The position numbers and the translations under genes were made by a program. A model generated the notes under the pieces. The model had not been told where the DNA came from. It was given only the letters and a program-made list of their open reading frames with translations, and searched no databases. This document shows, in pieces, positions 1 to 7,952 of a DNA stretch of 22,917 bases. Position 1 is the first letter of the stretch; every line of letters starts with the position of its first letter. The DNA is taken from assembly GCA_900553155.1 (NCBI GenBank), contig USCM01000002.1, positions 1-22,917 of the forward strand, in the 5' to 3' direction. Origin of the DNA: an uncultured Prevotella sp. (GTDB lineage Bacteria > Bacteroidota > Bacteroidia > Bacteroidales > Bacteroidaceae).

Positions 1-80
1 CCTGCCGGTATGCCAGCCTCTGGCACTCCTACAGCCGGGTCGTACACCCAACCGCATACATCGCATACATACTTCTTCAT
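1..80 (-). CDS. rubredoxin (partial, 3' end outside window)
   Basis: The first 26 codons of a rubredoxin, a small mononuclear-iron electron carrier. Reading leftwards from an ATG at 78-80 the protein begins MKKYVCDVCGWVYDPAVG, with the first CxxC iron-binding pair (Cys6, Cys9) and the following W-V-Y-D-P that typify the family. The second CxxCG knuckle, normally about 30 residues on, would lie beyond the window edge. It follows the rubrerythrin stop codon by 26 nt on the same strand, so the two are probably co-transcribed. Rubredoxin is the usual electron donor to rubrerythrin, which supports the call. The call is firm although only half the protein is visible. Confidence 0.9.
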   Translation of the reverse strand, partial: MKKYVCDVCGWVYDPAVGVPEAGIPA

Positions 81-106
81 AGTTATTTGTTTTTAGGGGT
101 TTATAC

Positions 107-646
107 TTAGAAATTATCTACATGCACCTCAAAGTAAGACTTTGGATGCGAGCAGGTGGGGCAAATCTCAGGAGCCTCTGTTCCTACTACGATATGACCG
201 CAGTTGCGACATTCCCATACCTTAACCTCGCTCTTCTTGAACACTTCCTGAGCCTCAACGTTGCGCAGAAGTGCACGATAACGCTCTTCGTGGCGCTTCT
301 CGATGGCTGCTACAAGGCGGAACTTATGCGCCAAATCTGTAAAGCCCTCCTCTTCTGCTGTCTTTGCAAAGCCTTCGTACATGTCGGTCCACTCGTAGTT
401 CTCGCCTTCGGCTGCCGCAGCAAGGTTCTCGGCTGTGCTGCCGATGCCGCTAAGCTCCTTAAACCACATCTTGGCATGCTCCTTCTCGTTGTCGGCAGTC
501 TGCTGGAAGATGGCAGCTATCTGCTCAAAACCGTCCTTCTTGGCGCGTGATGCGAAGTAAGTATATTTATTGCGAGCCTGCGATTCGCCTGCAAAAGCAG
601 CTGCGAGGTTCTTCTCTGTCTGTGTGCCTGAATATTTGTTTGCCAT
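107..646 (-). CDS. rbr: rubrerythrin
   Basis: Cytoplasmic non-haem iron peroxidase that reduces hydrogen peroxide to water in anaerobes, taking electrons from rubredoxin. The 179-aa protein has the standard two parts. A ferritin-like four-helix diiron domain covers about residues 8-135, with GESQAR near residue 20, an ExEH-type motif around 54-57 and EKRHEERY at 116-123. A C-terminal rubredoxin-like iron site has Cys146/Cys149 (ECRNCGH) and Cys162/Cys165 (CPTCSHP). Length and both metal sites are complete. It heads a two-gene unit with the partial rubredoxin downstream. A near-consensus promoter lies about 50 nt upstream of the start. An AraC-type regulator is transcribed divergently from the same intergenic region; a regulatory link is possible but unproven. 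Confidence 0.97.
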   Translation of the reverse strand: MANKYSGTQTEKNLAAAFAGESQARNKYTYFASRAKKDGFEQIAAIFQQTADNEKEHAKMWFKELSGIGSTAENLAAAAEGENYEWTDMYEGFAKTAEEEGFTDLAHKFRLVAAIEKRHEERYRALLRNVEAQEVFKKSEVKVWECRNCGHIVVGTEAPEICPTCSHPKSYFEVHVDNF

Positions 647-695
647 AGTTGTATTGTTTTAAAAGTTATAATGTTATTGTTTTCTTTATCTGATG

Positions 696-726
696 CAAAA
701 GTACTGATAATCATCCGATTAGCAAA
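696..726 (-). promoter_or_regulatory. promoter of the rubrerythrin-rubredoxin unit
   Basis: Near-perfect Bacteroidota sigma-ABfr-type promoter on the minus strand: -33 TTTG at 726-723, a 19-nt spacer, and -7 TACTTTTG (TAnnTTTG consensus) at 703-696. This predicts a start of transcription near 690 and a leader of about 44 nt. Assigned from motif and spacing alone. Confidence 0.75.
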
Positions 727-838
727 ATAAATATCGGCAAATAGATGGTTAATTTCGGCACACATACATATTTGTACGCTTAGTTTGCTGAAATATACCA
801 TTTGTTTTGTAATTTTACACCCAAATAACAAATGTATT

Positions 839-1720
839 ATGACTACAGAAGAACTCAATAGCAAGTATTCCAACGTGTGCAATATGTCGCGTGGCAATGG
901 ATTCAGGGTGGAACGTATGCCCAATCTTTTTGAGACAAGCGAGATAGACGACTGTATGGCGCATGTCCATTCGTTCTATGAGATACTATGGTTTCAGGAA
1001 GGAACGGGCGTTCATACCGTCGACTTCAATGATTATGAGGTTGCGCCAGGCACCATCTTCTTCCTTGCGCCGGGACAGGTGCACCATTTTGACAGAAAGG
1101 AGGGATATAAAGGTGTGGCTATAAAGATGTGTACCGACCTGATGAAGGACAACAAGTCGGGAGGAAATGCCGACAACTTTTTCCTGAAATACAACTCATT
1201 CCATACCTACGACTCTACACCTTATTATACAATAGACGATAATACGCTTATGCCATTGGTAGACGATATGGAGGAGGAAGCAACACATTACGACGAAGTG
1301 GGCAATGTGGATATACTGAAATCGCTGCTCTGCATATTCCTTGTCAAGATACAGAGGTACGGCATACATGAGGCTGGCAAGGACCTTGACATGCTCAAGC
1401 CGTCGCACAGACTCTTTATTCAGTTCCGCCGCATGGTAGAGAAAGAATATCACCGCCTGCATACCGTGCAGGAATATGCCGACCGGCTGAACGTGGCTGT
1501 ACGCACTCTAAACAAGAGCGTAAACGAATGTTCGGGCAAGTCGCCACTTGCCTTCATCAACGAACGCGTCATTCTGGAGGCAAAGCGAATGGCCAAGTAC
1601 ACCAATATGATGATAAAGGAGATAGCTGCCAGCTTGGGATATGACGACCCTTCCTACTTCGTGAAGCTCTTCAAACGCCAAACTGGCTTCCTACCCTCAG
1701 AGTTTAGAGACTTACAGTGA
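839..1720 (+). CDS. AraC family transcriptional regulator
   Basis: DNA-binding regulator of about 293 aa. The N-terminal half looks like a cupin sensor domain: HVHSFYEILWFQEGTG, then a PGTIFFLAPGQVHHF turn. The C-terminal ~100 residues form the double helix-turn-helix of the AraC/XylS family, including the second-HTH signature IAASLGYDDPSYFVKLFKR and the terminal TGFLPSEFR. The frame is open upstream to an ATG at 785, but I chose 839 because the protein then starts just before conserved-looking sequence and the 785-838 stretch resembles promoter DNA (TTTG at 784-787; TAATTTTA at 810-817). Its ligand cannot be told from sequence. It is divergent from rubrerythrin and ends 6 nt before the 3' end of the opposing mutS gene. 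Confidence 0.9.
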   Translation: MTTEELNSKYSNVCNMSRGNGFRVERMPNLFETSEIDDCMAHVHSFYEILWFQEGTGVHTVDFNDYEVAPGTIFFLAPGQVHHFDRKEGYKGVAIKMCTDLMKDNKSGGNADNFFLKYNSFHTYDSTPYYTIDDNTLMPLVDDMEEEATHYDEVGNVDILKSLLCIFLVKIQRYGIHEAGKDLDMLKPSHRLFIQFRRMVEKEYHRLHTVQEYADRLNVAVRTLNKSVNECSGKSPLAFINERVILEAKRMAKYTNMMIKEIAASLGYDDPSYFVKLFKRQTGFLPSEFRDLQ

Positions 1721-1752
1721 AAACCGTCACGACCTTCCGGTGACGATTTTCT
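1719..1752. terminator. possible bidirectional terminator between the AraC gene and mutS
   Basis: CGTCAC (1725-1730) and GTGACG (1740-1745) form a 6-bp stem with a 9-nt loop. It is preceded by AAAA on the left and followed by ATTTTCTTT on the right, so a short U-tract would form in either direction. The hairpin overlaps the last codons of mutS and sits right at the AraC gene stop. The stem is short, so this is tentative. Confidence 0.4.
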
Positions 1753-4354
1753 TTATCTCGTTGAGCTTGTTTAGAGCCTCAACCGGGGTGAGGTTGTTGA
1801 TGTCGAGGCCAAGTATCTCGTCACGTATCTGGCACAGCACGGGGTCGTCGAGCTGGAAGAAGGACAGCTGCATGCCGTTAGGGCTTGCCGAGCCGGCAAT
1901 GCGCGATGTTGCCGGCTGGTCTACACCAACGCTGGCATTGTCGGCCTCAAGCTGCTTGAGGATGGTGTTGGCACGGCTCACTATAGACTTAGGCATGCCG
2001 GCTATCTCTGCCACGTGTATACCAAACGAGTGCTCGGAGCCGCCACGCATAAGCTTGCGCAGGAAGATAACCTTGCCGTTAAGCTCCTTGACAGACACGT
2101 TATAGTTCTTTATGCGCGCAAAGTTCTTCTCCATCTCGTTAAGCTCGTGGTAGTGGGTGGCAAAGAGCGTGCGCGCCTGGGCGCCCTTATGCTCGTGCAG
2201 ATACTCCACAATAGCCCATGCTATGGATATGCCGTCGTAGGTAGAGGTGCCTCTGCCAAGCTCGTCGAAGAGCACCAACGAGCGTGGCGTTACGTTGTTG
2301 AGGATGTCGGATGCCTCCGTCATCTCTACCATAAAGGTCGACTCGCCCAACGATATGTTGTCCGAAGCTCCAACACGTGTGAATATCTTGTCTACCAAAC
2401 CTACGTGTGCCGACTCTGCCGGAACAAAGCAGCCCATCTGTGCCATGAGCGTGATGAGGGCTGTCTGGCGCAGGAGAGCCGACTTACCTGCCATGTTTGG
2501 ACCGGTTATTATCATTATCTGCTGCTGTTCGCTGTCAAGCTCGATGTCGTTGGGCACATACTCCTCGCCCACCGGCAGCTGGGTCTCGATAACGGGATGG
2601 CGTCCTGCCTTGATGCTCAGCACGCAGTCGTCGCTTACGACGGGGCGCACATAGCGGTGCTCCTCGGCTGCCTTGGCAAAGGAGAGCATGCAGTCGAGAC
2701 GGGCTATGATGTTGGCGTTGATTTGTATCTGCGGGATAAACTCTGCCATATCGGTTACCAGCTCCATAAATAGGCGGGTCTCGAGCGACAATATCTTCTC
2801 GTCGGCTCCCATTATCTTCTCCTCATACTCCTTAAGCTCCTGGGTGATGTAGCGCTCGGCACTGGCAAGGGTCTGCTTTCTAATCCACTCTTGCGGCACC
2901 TGATCCTTGTACGTGTTGCGCACCTCGAGGTAGTAGCCGAAGACGTTGTTGTAGCCCACCTTAAGCGACTGGATGCCCGTCTTCTGTGCCTCTTCCTCCT
3001 GAATCTTAAGCAGATAGTCTCTGCCGCCGCGCTCGTCGAGTTCGGGCGAGAATCCGGCTGCAATAACGTCGCCCTTGTTCACGAGTTGGGGCGGGTCCAT
3101 CTGTATCTCGCGCTCTATGCGGTCGCGCAGCGACTCGCACAGGTTAAGACGTTCGCCGATAGAGCGTATCTCCTCGTTGTCGCTGTATATACAAGCGGTC
3201 TTTATAGGCACAATAGATTGCAGGGCAAGCTTTAGCTGAACCACCTCTCGTGGCGACACTCTGCCCACCGCCACCTTGGATATTATGCGCTCTATATCGC
3301 CTATGCGGTGCAGATTGTCGTCTACTACTTGGCGGAAGTCGGGCTTGCGGAAGAAGGTATCAACAACGTCAAGGCGCTTGTTGATGCTCGACACGTCCAT
3401 CAAGGGGAATACGGTCCAGCGCTTAAGCATACGTGCTCCCATAGCCGTAACGGTGCGGTCGATGACGTCGAGCAGCGACACACCGTCGTCCTGCATCGAC
3501 TGCAGAAGCTCAAGGGAGCGTATGGTGAACTTGTCGAGCCTTACATAACGGTCTTCCTCGATGCGGCGCAGCGATGTTATATGGCCCAGATGGGTGTGCT
3601 GCGTCATCTCGAGATACTGCAATATAGCTCCTGCCGATATAACGCCAAGCTTAAGATGCTCTACACCGAAGCCCTTGAGCGACTTTGTTCCGAAGTGGCT
3701 CAACAGCTTCTGACGCGAGCTTTGCTCGGTAAGCATCCAGTCGTCAAGCTGAAATGTGCACCAGCGGTTGCCGAAGTGCTCCTCAAACTCCTTCTTCATC
3801 TGGCGGTCGTGCAGCACCTCCTTGGGCTGGAACGATGCCAAGAGCTTCTCCACATAGTCGAAGGTTCCCTCTCCGGTGAGAAACTCTCCGGTAGAAATGT
3901 CGAGAAAAGCCACGCCACATGTAGCCTTAGCCATAAATACAGCGGCAAGAAAGTTGTTCTCCTTATAGTTGAGCACGTTGTCGCTCATAGCCACACCCGG
4001 TGTCACAAGCTCGGTAATGCCACGCTTTACGAGGGTCTTTGTAAGCTTAGGGTCTTCCAGCTGGTCGCATATAGCCACACGTTTGCCGGCACGTATAAGC
4101 TTGGGCAGATACGTGTCGAGGGCATGGTGCGGAAATCCAGCCATCTCGGTAGCGGCTCCGTTAGGGTTCTTTCCGTTGGAGCGCCGTGTGAGTGTAATGC
4201 CGAGAATCTTAGCCGCCTCTACAGCATCGTCGGCATAAGTCTCGTAAAAGTCGCCGCAACGGAACAGCAAAAGAGCATCAGGATGTTCGTTCTTAAAGTT
4301 GTAGAACTGACGCATCATAGGCGTAAGTCCGTCGTCGGTCTTCTTCTGGGCCAT
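1727..4354 (-). CDS. mutS: DNA mismatch repair protein MutS
   Basis: ATPase that recognises base mismatches and small loops and recruits MutL in methyl-independent mismatch repair. The 875-aa length fits the full MutS1 family. Visible landmarks are the mismatch-reading F-x-E motif (Phe36-Tyr37-Glu38 in GDFYETY) in N-terminal domain I, the clamp and lever region through the middle, and the C-terminal ATPase. That ATPase has Walker A TGPNMAGKS at about 616-624, the adjacent DNISLGESTFMVEM segment, Walker B LVLFDELGRGTS at about 693-704, and ATHYHEL. A C-terminal helix-turn-helix region follows. No key residue is missing. It stands alone on the minus strand, convergent with the AraC gene and divergent from the plus-strand gene at 4485. 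A confident promoter was not found. Confidence 0.98.
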   Translation of the reverse strand: MAQKKTDDGLTPMMRQFYNFKNEHPDALLLFRCGDFYETYADDAVEAAKILGITLTRRSNGKNPNGAATEMAGFPHHALDTYLPKLIRAGKRVAICDQLEDPKLTKTLVKRGITELVTPGVAMSDNVLNYKENNFLAAVFMAKATCGVAFLDISTGEFLTGEGTFDYVEKLLASFQPKEVLHDRQMKKEFEEHFGNRWCTFQLDDWMLTEQSSRQKLLSHFGTKSLKGFGVEHLKLGVISAGAILQYLEMTQHTHLGHITSLRRIEEDRYVRLDKFTIRSLELLQSMQDDGVSLLDVIDRTVTAMGARMLKRWTVFPLMDVSSINKRLDVVDTFFRKPDFRQVVDDNLHRIGDIERIISKVAVGRVSPREVVQLKLALQSIVPIKTACIYSDNEEIRSIGERLNLCESLRDRIEREIQMDPPQLVNKGDVIAAGFSPELDERGGRDYLLKIQEEEAQKTGIQSLKVGYNNVFGYYLEVRNTYKDQVPQEWIRKQTLASAERYITQELKEYEEKIMGADEKILSLETRLFMELVTDMAEFIPQIQINANIIARLDCMLSFAKAAEEHRYVRPVVSDDCVLSIKAGRHPVIETQLPVGEEYVPNDIELDSEQQQIMIITGPNMAGKSALLRQTALITLMAQMGCFVPAESAHVGLVDKIFTRVGASDNISLGESTFMVEMTEASDILNNVTPRSLVLFDELGRGTSTYDGISIAWAIVEYLHEHKGAQARTLFATHYHELNEMEKNFARIKNYNVSVKELNGKVIFLRKLMRGGSEHSFGIHVAEIAGMPKSIVSRANTILKQLEADNASVGVDQPATSRIAGSASPNGMQLSFFQLDDPVLCQIRDEILGLDINNLTPVEALNKLNEIKKIVTGRS

Positions 4355-4424
4355 ATCGTTGTGTATATTTATTTAATAGTTATCTTTATGTCGCAAATTA
4401 CAAAAGAAATAAAAATAATCGGTA

Positions 4425-4459
4425 TTGACAAACAATGAGGCAAAAAATATGTAACTTTG
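4425..4459 (+). promoter_or_regulatory. promoter of the 4485 gene and rpoN
   Basis: TAACTTTG at 4452-4459 matches the Bacteroidota -7 consensus TAnnTTTG exactly and is followed by C. A TTGACA at 4425-4430 is the best -33 candidate, but the spacer from its TTG is 24 nt, longer than ideal. The start codon at 4485 lies 26 nt downstream. Confidence 0.55.
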
Positions 4460-4484
4460 CATCAAATAACAATGCTTCATCACT

Positions 4485-5129
4485 ATGGCAAATCATCCTC
4501 TATGGTCGGACGACTACTGGTTGCTGCTAATGCAACTATATCAGAAGAAACCCGTAGGTGTGAAATCGGAATACTCACACCCGGTTGTGGAATTGGGTAT
4601 AGAGCTACACATACCACCCAAGACCTTGCACGAGCAGATGCGTGTGCTCGAACAGCACGACACCCCATCGCTGCAACGGTTGTGGGACAATTATGCCGAC
4701 AACACAAGACGTCTCGCACGTGATGTAAAACGATTGAGACAGATGACGGGATTCGGCGACTCGGGGCTGTTCTACGAGGGTGTGGACATGGCGCAATCCT
4801 TCGAACGCAACTACCGCCCCATCGACCAGCAAACCGACATAACACCCGTGATGCTCGTCATCATCCTCAACCTCTACTTCACCCTGACACCAAACACTAT
4901 GGTGAGCGAGACTCCGGAGGTGCTCGAGATGGCGAGTGTGTTGGGCATCAAACCCGAGCAGATTGTCAATGTGCTTGACGTATACCAGACGTTCGACCCC
5001 ATACTTAAGCGCCAGCCTCTCGACAGCTCGCCACTTGTGGACGAGGCGCACAGCACATGGAACGAATACTATAACCAACCCGAATTGCTGCAAGAGAGTG
5101 CCGAGAAACTTATTGAATACTTTAAGTAA
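4485..5129 (+). CDS. conserved-looking protein of unknown function upstream of rpoN
   Basis: I do not recognise this 214-aa protein. It is soluble-looking: no signal peptide, no membrane segment, acidic with many Leu/Glu/Gln. The N-terminal 60 residues contain a stretch (GIELHIPPKTLHEQMRVLE) that could form a helix-turn-helix, and a conserved-looking SGLFYEGVD lies near residue 95. The remainder appears helical, including a hydrophobic LVIILNLYFTLTP segment at about 126-138. It starts just after a consensus -7 box and ends 23 nt before rpoN, so it probably forms an operon with sigma-54. Coding is supported by an uninterrupted frame of typical composition and by this placement. A role linked to sigma-54 expression or activity is only a guess from position. 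Confidence 0.8.
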   Translation: MANHPLWSDDYWLLLMQLYQKKPVGVKSEYSHPVVELGIELHIPPKTLHEQMRVLEQHDTPSLQRLWDNYADNTRRLARDVKRLRQMTGFGDSGLFYEGVDMAQSFERNYRPIDQQTDITPVMLVIILNLYFTLTPNTMVSETPEVLEMASVLGIKPEQIVNVLDVYQTFDPILKRQPLDSSPLVDEAHSTWNEYYNQPELLQESAEKLIEYFK

Positions 5130-5152
5130 GAAGTAAACAAAACTATACAACA

Positions 5153-6703
5153 ATGTCTCAGAAACTAATACAAACACAAGAGCAAAAGCTCCAGCAGGTA
5201 CAGCGTCTGTCGCAACAGCAGATGCTGCAGGTACATCTGCTTGAGATGCCGCTTACCGAACTCGAGCAGAACGTCAACGCCGAACTTGACGACAACCCAG
5301 CTCTTGAGACATCGTCGCTTGACGATGTGTTTGAGGGTGGACACGTGGAAGGCTCCGATTCGGCTGCATCCTACGGCGACGACGCACGTCAGGACGATAA
5401 GGACGACTCGGCTTCTGACGAATTTGCTTCGCAGAACGAGCGCGAAGAACGCGACGATGCTCTGACGGCGGCTCTTGAACGTATTGGCGAAGGCAACGAC
5501 GAAATGCCTACGGCTGGATATATAGGAGGCTCAGGTGCCGACTCGGCCGACTACGAGGAGATGGTATACGGCGACACCACCTCTTTCTATGACAAACTGA
5601 AGGAACAGATGGGCGAGACAGAACTCTCGGAGAGGGACCAGGAGATTATGGAGTATGTCATCGGTTCGTTAGACAGCGACGGACTGCTGCGCAAGGACAG
5701 CGAGTCGATAGCCGACGAGCTTGCCATATACCACGGCATCGACTGCACTACGCAGGACATCAACCGCGTGGTGGGCATACTGCAGACCTTCGACCCGGCT
5801 GGCATCGGGGCGCACTCGCTGCAAGAGTGTTTGCTGCTTCAGATTGAGCGACGACCCAACGACGCCCTCAAACCATTGATGCAGAAGGTTATAACCTCAT
5901 GCTTCGACGAGTTTACAAAGAAGCACTTCGACAAGATACGCTCTGCTCTTGGTGTGGATGCCGACACTACCGAGCGTGTATACAACGAGCTGCGACGCCT
6001 CAACCCTAAGCCTGGCTCGTCGCTCGGCGAGACCGAAGGACGCAACATACAACAGATAACACCCGACTTCATCGTCGACACCGACGACAACGGCAACGTT
6101 ACCTTCACACTCAACGGCGGCAATATACCCGAACTTAAGGTGTCGCCGTCCTTTGCCGAGATGATGGAGGCTTACAAGAACAATAAGGCTTCTATGTCTA
6201 AACGAGAGAAGGAAGCCTTGCTTTATGCCAAGGAGAAGGTGGAACGAGCACGCGGATATATAGAGGCTATAAAGGTTAGACGACGCACGCTTACCATCAC
6301 GATGCAGGCGATAATCGACTGGCAGAAACGTTTCTTCCTCGACGGCGACGAGGCCGACCTTAAGCCGATGATTCTGAAGAACATTGCCGACAAGACAGGG
6401 CTTGACATCTCTACCATATCGCGTGTAAGCAACATAAAGTATGCACAAACCAACTGGGGTACTTTCCCCCTGCGCTTCTTCTTCTCCGACGGCTATACCA
6501 CCGGCGAAGGCGAGGAACTGTCGACACGCAAGATTAAGCTTGCACTGAAAGACCTCATTGGCAAGGAGGACAAGAAGAAGCCTATGAGCGACGATGCCCT
6601 TACAAAGGCGCTCGCCAAGTTGGGCTATCCTATAGCAAGACGAACTGTGGCTAAGTATCGCGAACAGTTAGGATTGCCAGTGGCAAGACTTAGGAAGAGT
6701 TAA
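5153..6703 (+). CDS. rpoN: RNA polymerase sigma-54 factor RpoN
   Basis: Alternative sigma factor that directs RNA polymerase to -24/-12 promoters and needs AAA+ enhancer-binding activators to open DNA. The 516-aa protein shows all regions. Gln/Leu-rich activator-interacting region I is at 1-50 (QEQKLQQVQRLSQQQMLQ, LEMPLTELEQ). A highly acidic linker, region II, covers about 55-120. The core-binding region has DPAGIGAHSLQECLLLQ. The helix-turn-helix region is around 385-440 (ADKTGLDISTISRVSNIKY, RFFFSDG). The C-terminal RpoN box ARRTVAKYRE is at 495-504. It lies 23 nt after the 4485 gene in the same probable operon. The start at 5153 is fixed by the typical M-x-QKL N-terminus. A repeat-type hairpin follows the stop codon. 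No sigma-54 activator gene is in the window. Confidence 0.97.
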   Translation: MSQKLIQTQEQKLQQVQRLSQQQMLQVHLLEMPLTELEQNVNAELDDNPALETSSLDDVFEGGHVEGSDSAASYGDDARQDDKDDSASDEFASQNEREERDDALTAALERIGEGNDEMPTAGYIGGSGADSADYEEMVYGDTTSFYDKLKEQMGETELSERDQEIMEYVIGSLDSDGLLRKDSESIADELAIYHGIDCTTQDINRVVGILQTFDPAGIGAHSLQECLLLQIERRPNDALKPLMQKVITSCFDEFTKKHFDKIRSALGVDADTTERVYNELRRLNPKPGSSLGETEGRNIQQITPDFIVDTDDNGNVTFTLNGGNIPELKVSPSFAEMMEAYKNNKASMSKREKEALLYAKEKVERARGYIEAIKVRRRTLTITMQAIIDWQKRFFLDGDEADLKPMILKNIADKTGLDISTISRVSNIKYAQTNWGTFPLRFFFSDGYTTGEGEELSTRKIKLALKDLIGKEDKKKPMSDDALTKALAKLGYPIARRTVAKYREQLGLPVARLRKS

Positions 6704-6780
6704 GAGTTTTGAGTTAGGAATTAGGAATTGGTTGCGGCGGAGCCGCAATTGAGAATTAAGAGTTTTGACTTTTGAATTGT
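6704..6780. repeat. hairpin-centred intergenic repeat, copy 1
   Basis: Immediately after the rpoN stop there is a run of GAGTT/TTAGGAATT-like words around a perfect 7-bp stem: TTGCGGC (6732-6738), loop GGA, GCCGCAA (6742-6748). The same words and the same stem with a different 3-nt loop recur after cysS (12214-12290). The hairpin could slow or stop transcription, but no strong U-tract follows directly. Confidence 0.7.
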
Positions 6781-6790
6781 CAGACAATAT

Positions 6791-7408
6791 ATGAAAGAAA
6801 AAAATATAATCTTGGCAGCCCGGGTGCTTAGTATGGTGTTTACGCCGTTCTATCTGTCGCTCGTTGGTTTGATAGCTCTCTTCACGTTCAGCTATCTCAG
6901 TCTGATGCCGTGGGCATACAAGCTCACGGTGCTCACGCTTGTCTATTTGTTCACTATCCTCATTCCCACCCTGCTCATCCACTTCTACCGCAACTACCAC
7001 GGCTGGACACTGATAGAGCTTGGCAAGAAGGAGAGACGCGTCGTGCCTTACCTGCTGTCTATCGTCAGCTACTTCGTGTGCTACTATGTTATGCACCGAT
7101 TCAATATACCCCACTTCATGAGCAACATCCTTATGGCTGCTCTCGTCATACAAATTCTATGCGCCCTCATCAACGTCTGGTGGAAGATATCTACCCATAC
7201 GGCTGCCATCGGCGGTGTTATGGGAGCGCTGCAAGCCTTCGCCGTGATATTCGGTTTCAACCCCATAGGCTGGCTCTGCCTTGTGCTGATACTCGCAGGT
7301 ATGGTGGGAACAAGCCGTATGATTCTGCGCCAACACTCGCTCAGGCAAGTGTGCTACGGATTTCTGTTAGGATTGGTAGTGGCGTATGGGGTGATATTAG
7401 GGTTGTAG
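6791..7408 (+). CDS. PAP2-like integral membrane protein
   Basis: A 205-aa polytopic membrane protein with about six hydrophobic segments. The second half resembles the type-2 phosphatidic acid phosphatase (PAP2) superfamily: a T-H-T element with His136 (WKISTHTAAIGG), corresponding to the P-S-G-H motif, and S175-R176...H182 (TSRMILRQHS), corresponding to the S-R-x5-H motif. The Asp that usually follows as H-x3-D is Gln186, and the canonical K-x6-R-P motif is not intact (KKERRVVPY at 79-87). The protein may therefore be a weakly active lipid phosphatase or a non-catalytic relative. It begins 10 nt after the post-rpoN repeat and is followed at 37 nt by purE. Membrane nature is clear; family membership is moderately supported. 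Confidence 0.75.
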   Translation: MKEKNIILAARVLSMVFTPFYLSLVGLIALFTFSYLSLMPWAYKLTVLTLVYLFTILIPTLLIHFYRNYHGWTLIELGKKERRVVPYLLSIVSYFVCYYVMHRFNIPHFMSNILMAALVIQILCALINVWWKISTHTAAIGGVMGALQAFAVIFGFNPIGWLCLVLILAGMVGTSRMILRQHSLRQVCYGFLLGLVVAYGVILGL

Positions 7409-7445
7409 AAACTCGTATAAAAAAAATAATAAATCAATTTTCATT

Positions 7446-7952
7446 ATGTCTCCATTAATCAGCATCATCATGGGCAGCACATCCGACCTGCCCGTTATGG
7501 AAAAGGCATGCAACTTCTTGAACGACATGCAGATTCCTTTTGAAGTGAACGCACTCTCGGCTCACCGTACACCAGCCGCTGTAGAAAACTTTGCCAAGAA
7601 CGCTAAAGATCGTGGCATCAAGGTTATCATCGCTGCCGCTGGTATGGCTGCCGCACTGCCTGGCGTTATCGCTGCCAACACACCGCTGCCCGTTATCGGT
7701 GTGCCTATCAAGGGTATGCTCGATGGTCTGGACGCCATGCTCTCTATCATACAGATGCCTCCAGGTATACCTATCGCCACAGTGGGTGTCAATGGTGCCA
7801 TGAACGCTGCCATCCTTGCCTGCGAGATGATTTCGCTCTGCGACCCCGAAGTGGCTAAGAAGATGGAAGATTACAAGGCAAGCTTGGGCGCAAAGATAGA
7901 GAAGGCCAACCGCGACCTTGCCGAAATAAAGTACGACTTCAAAACCAACTAA
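7446..7952 (+). CDS. purE: N5-carboxyaminoimidazole ribonucleotide mutase PurE
   Basis: Cytoplasmic enzyme of de novo purine synthesis that converts N5-CAIR to CAIR. The 168-aa length is typical of the bacterial class I form. The phosphate- and ribonucleotide-binding loop GSTSDLPVM is at 10-18, SAHRTP (with the catalytic-site His) at 38-43, AAAGMAAALPGV at about 63-74, and GVPIKGMLDGLDAMLSI with MPPGIPIATVGV further on. These are the family signatures and all are intact. It ends directly against the ispG start codon with no intervening base, which argues for translational coupling although the pathways are unrelated. No purK is seen in the window. Confidence 0.97.
   Translation: MSPLISIIMGSTSDLPVMEKACNFLNDMQIPFEVNALSAHRTPAAVENFAKNAKDRGIKVIIAAAGMAAALPGVIAANTPLPVIGVPIKGMLDGLDAMLSIIQMPPGIPIATVGVNGAMNAAILACEMISLCDPEVAKKMEDYKASLGAKIEKANRDLAEIKYDFKTN

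Noticed and set aside
4394..4400. A mutS promoter -7 box (TAATTTG on the minus strand)
   Set aside because: It lacks one base of the TAnnTTTG spacing and has no convincing -33 partner, so it was not listed.
3308..4438. A 376-aa open frame on the plus strand
   Set aside because: It lies antisense to mutS, whose protein is complete with all motifs. The antisense translation has no recognisable domain and odd composition.
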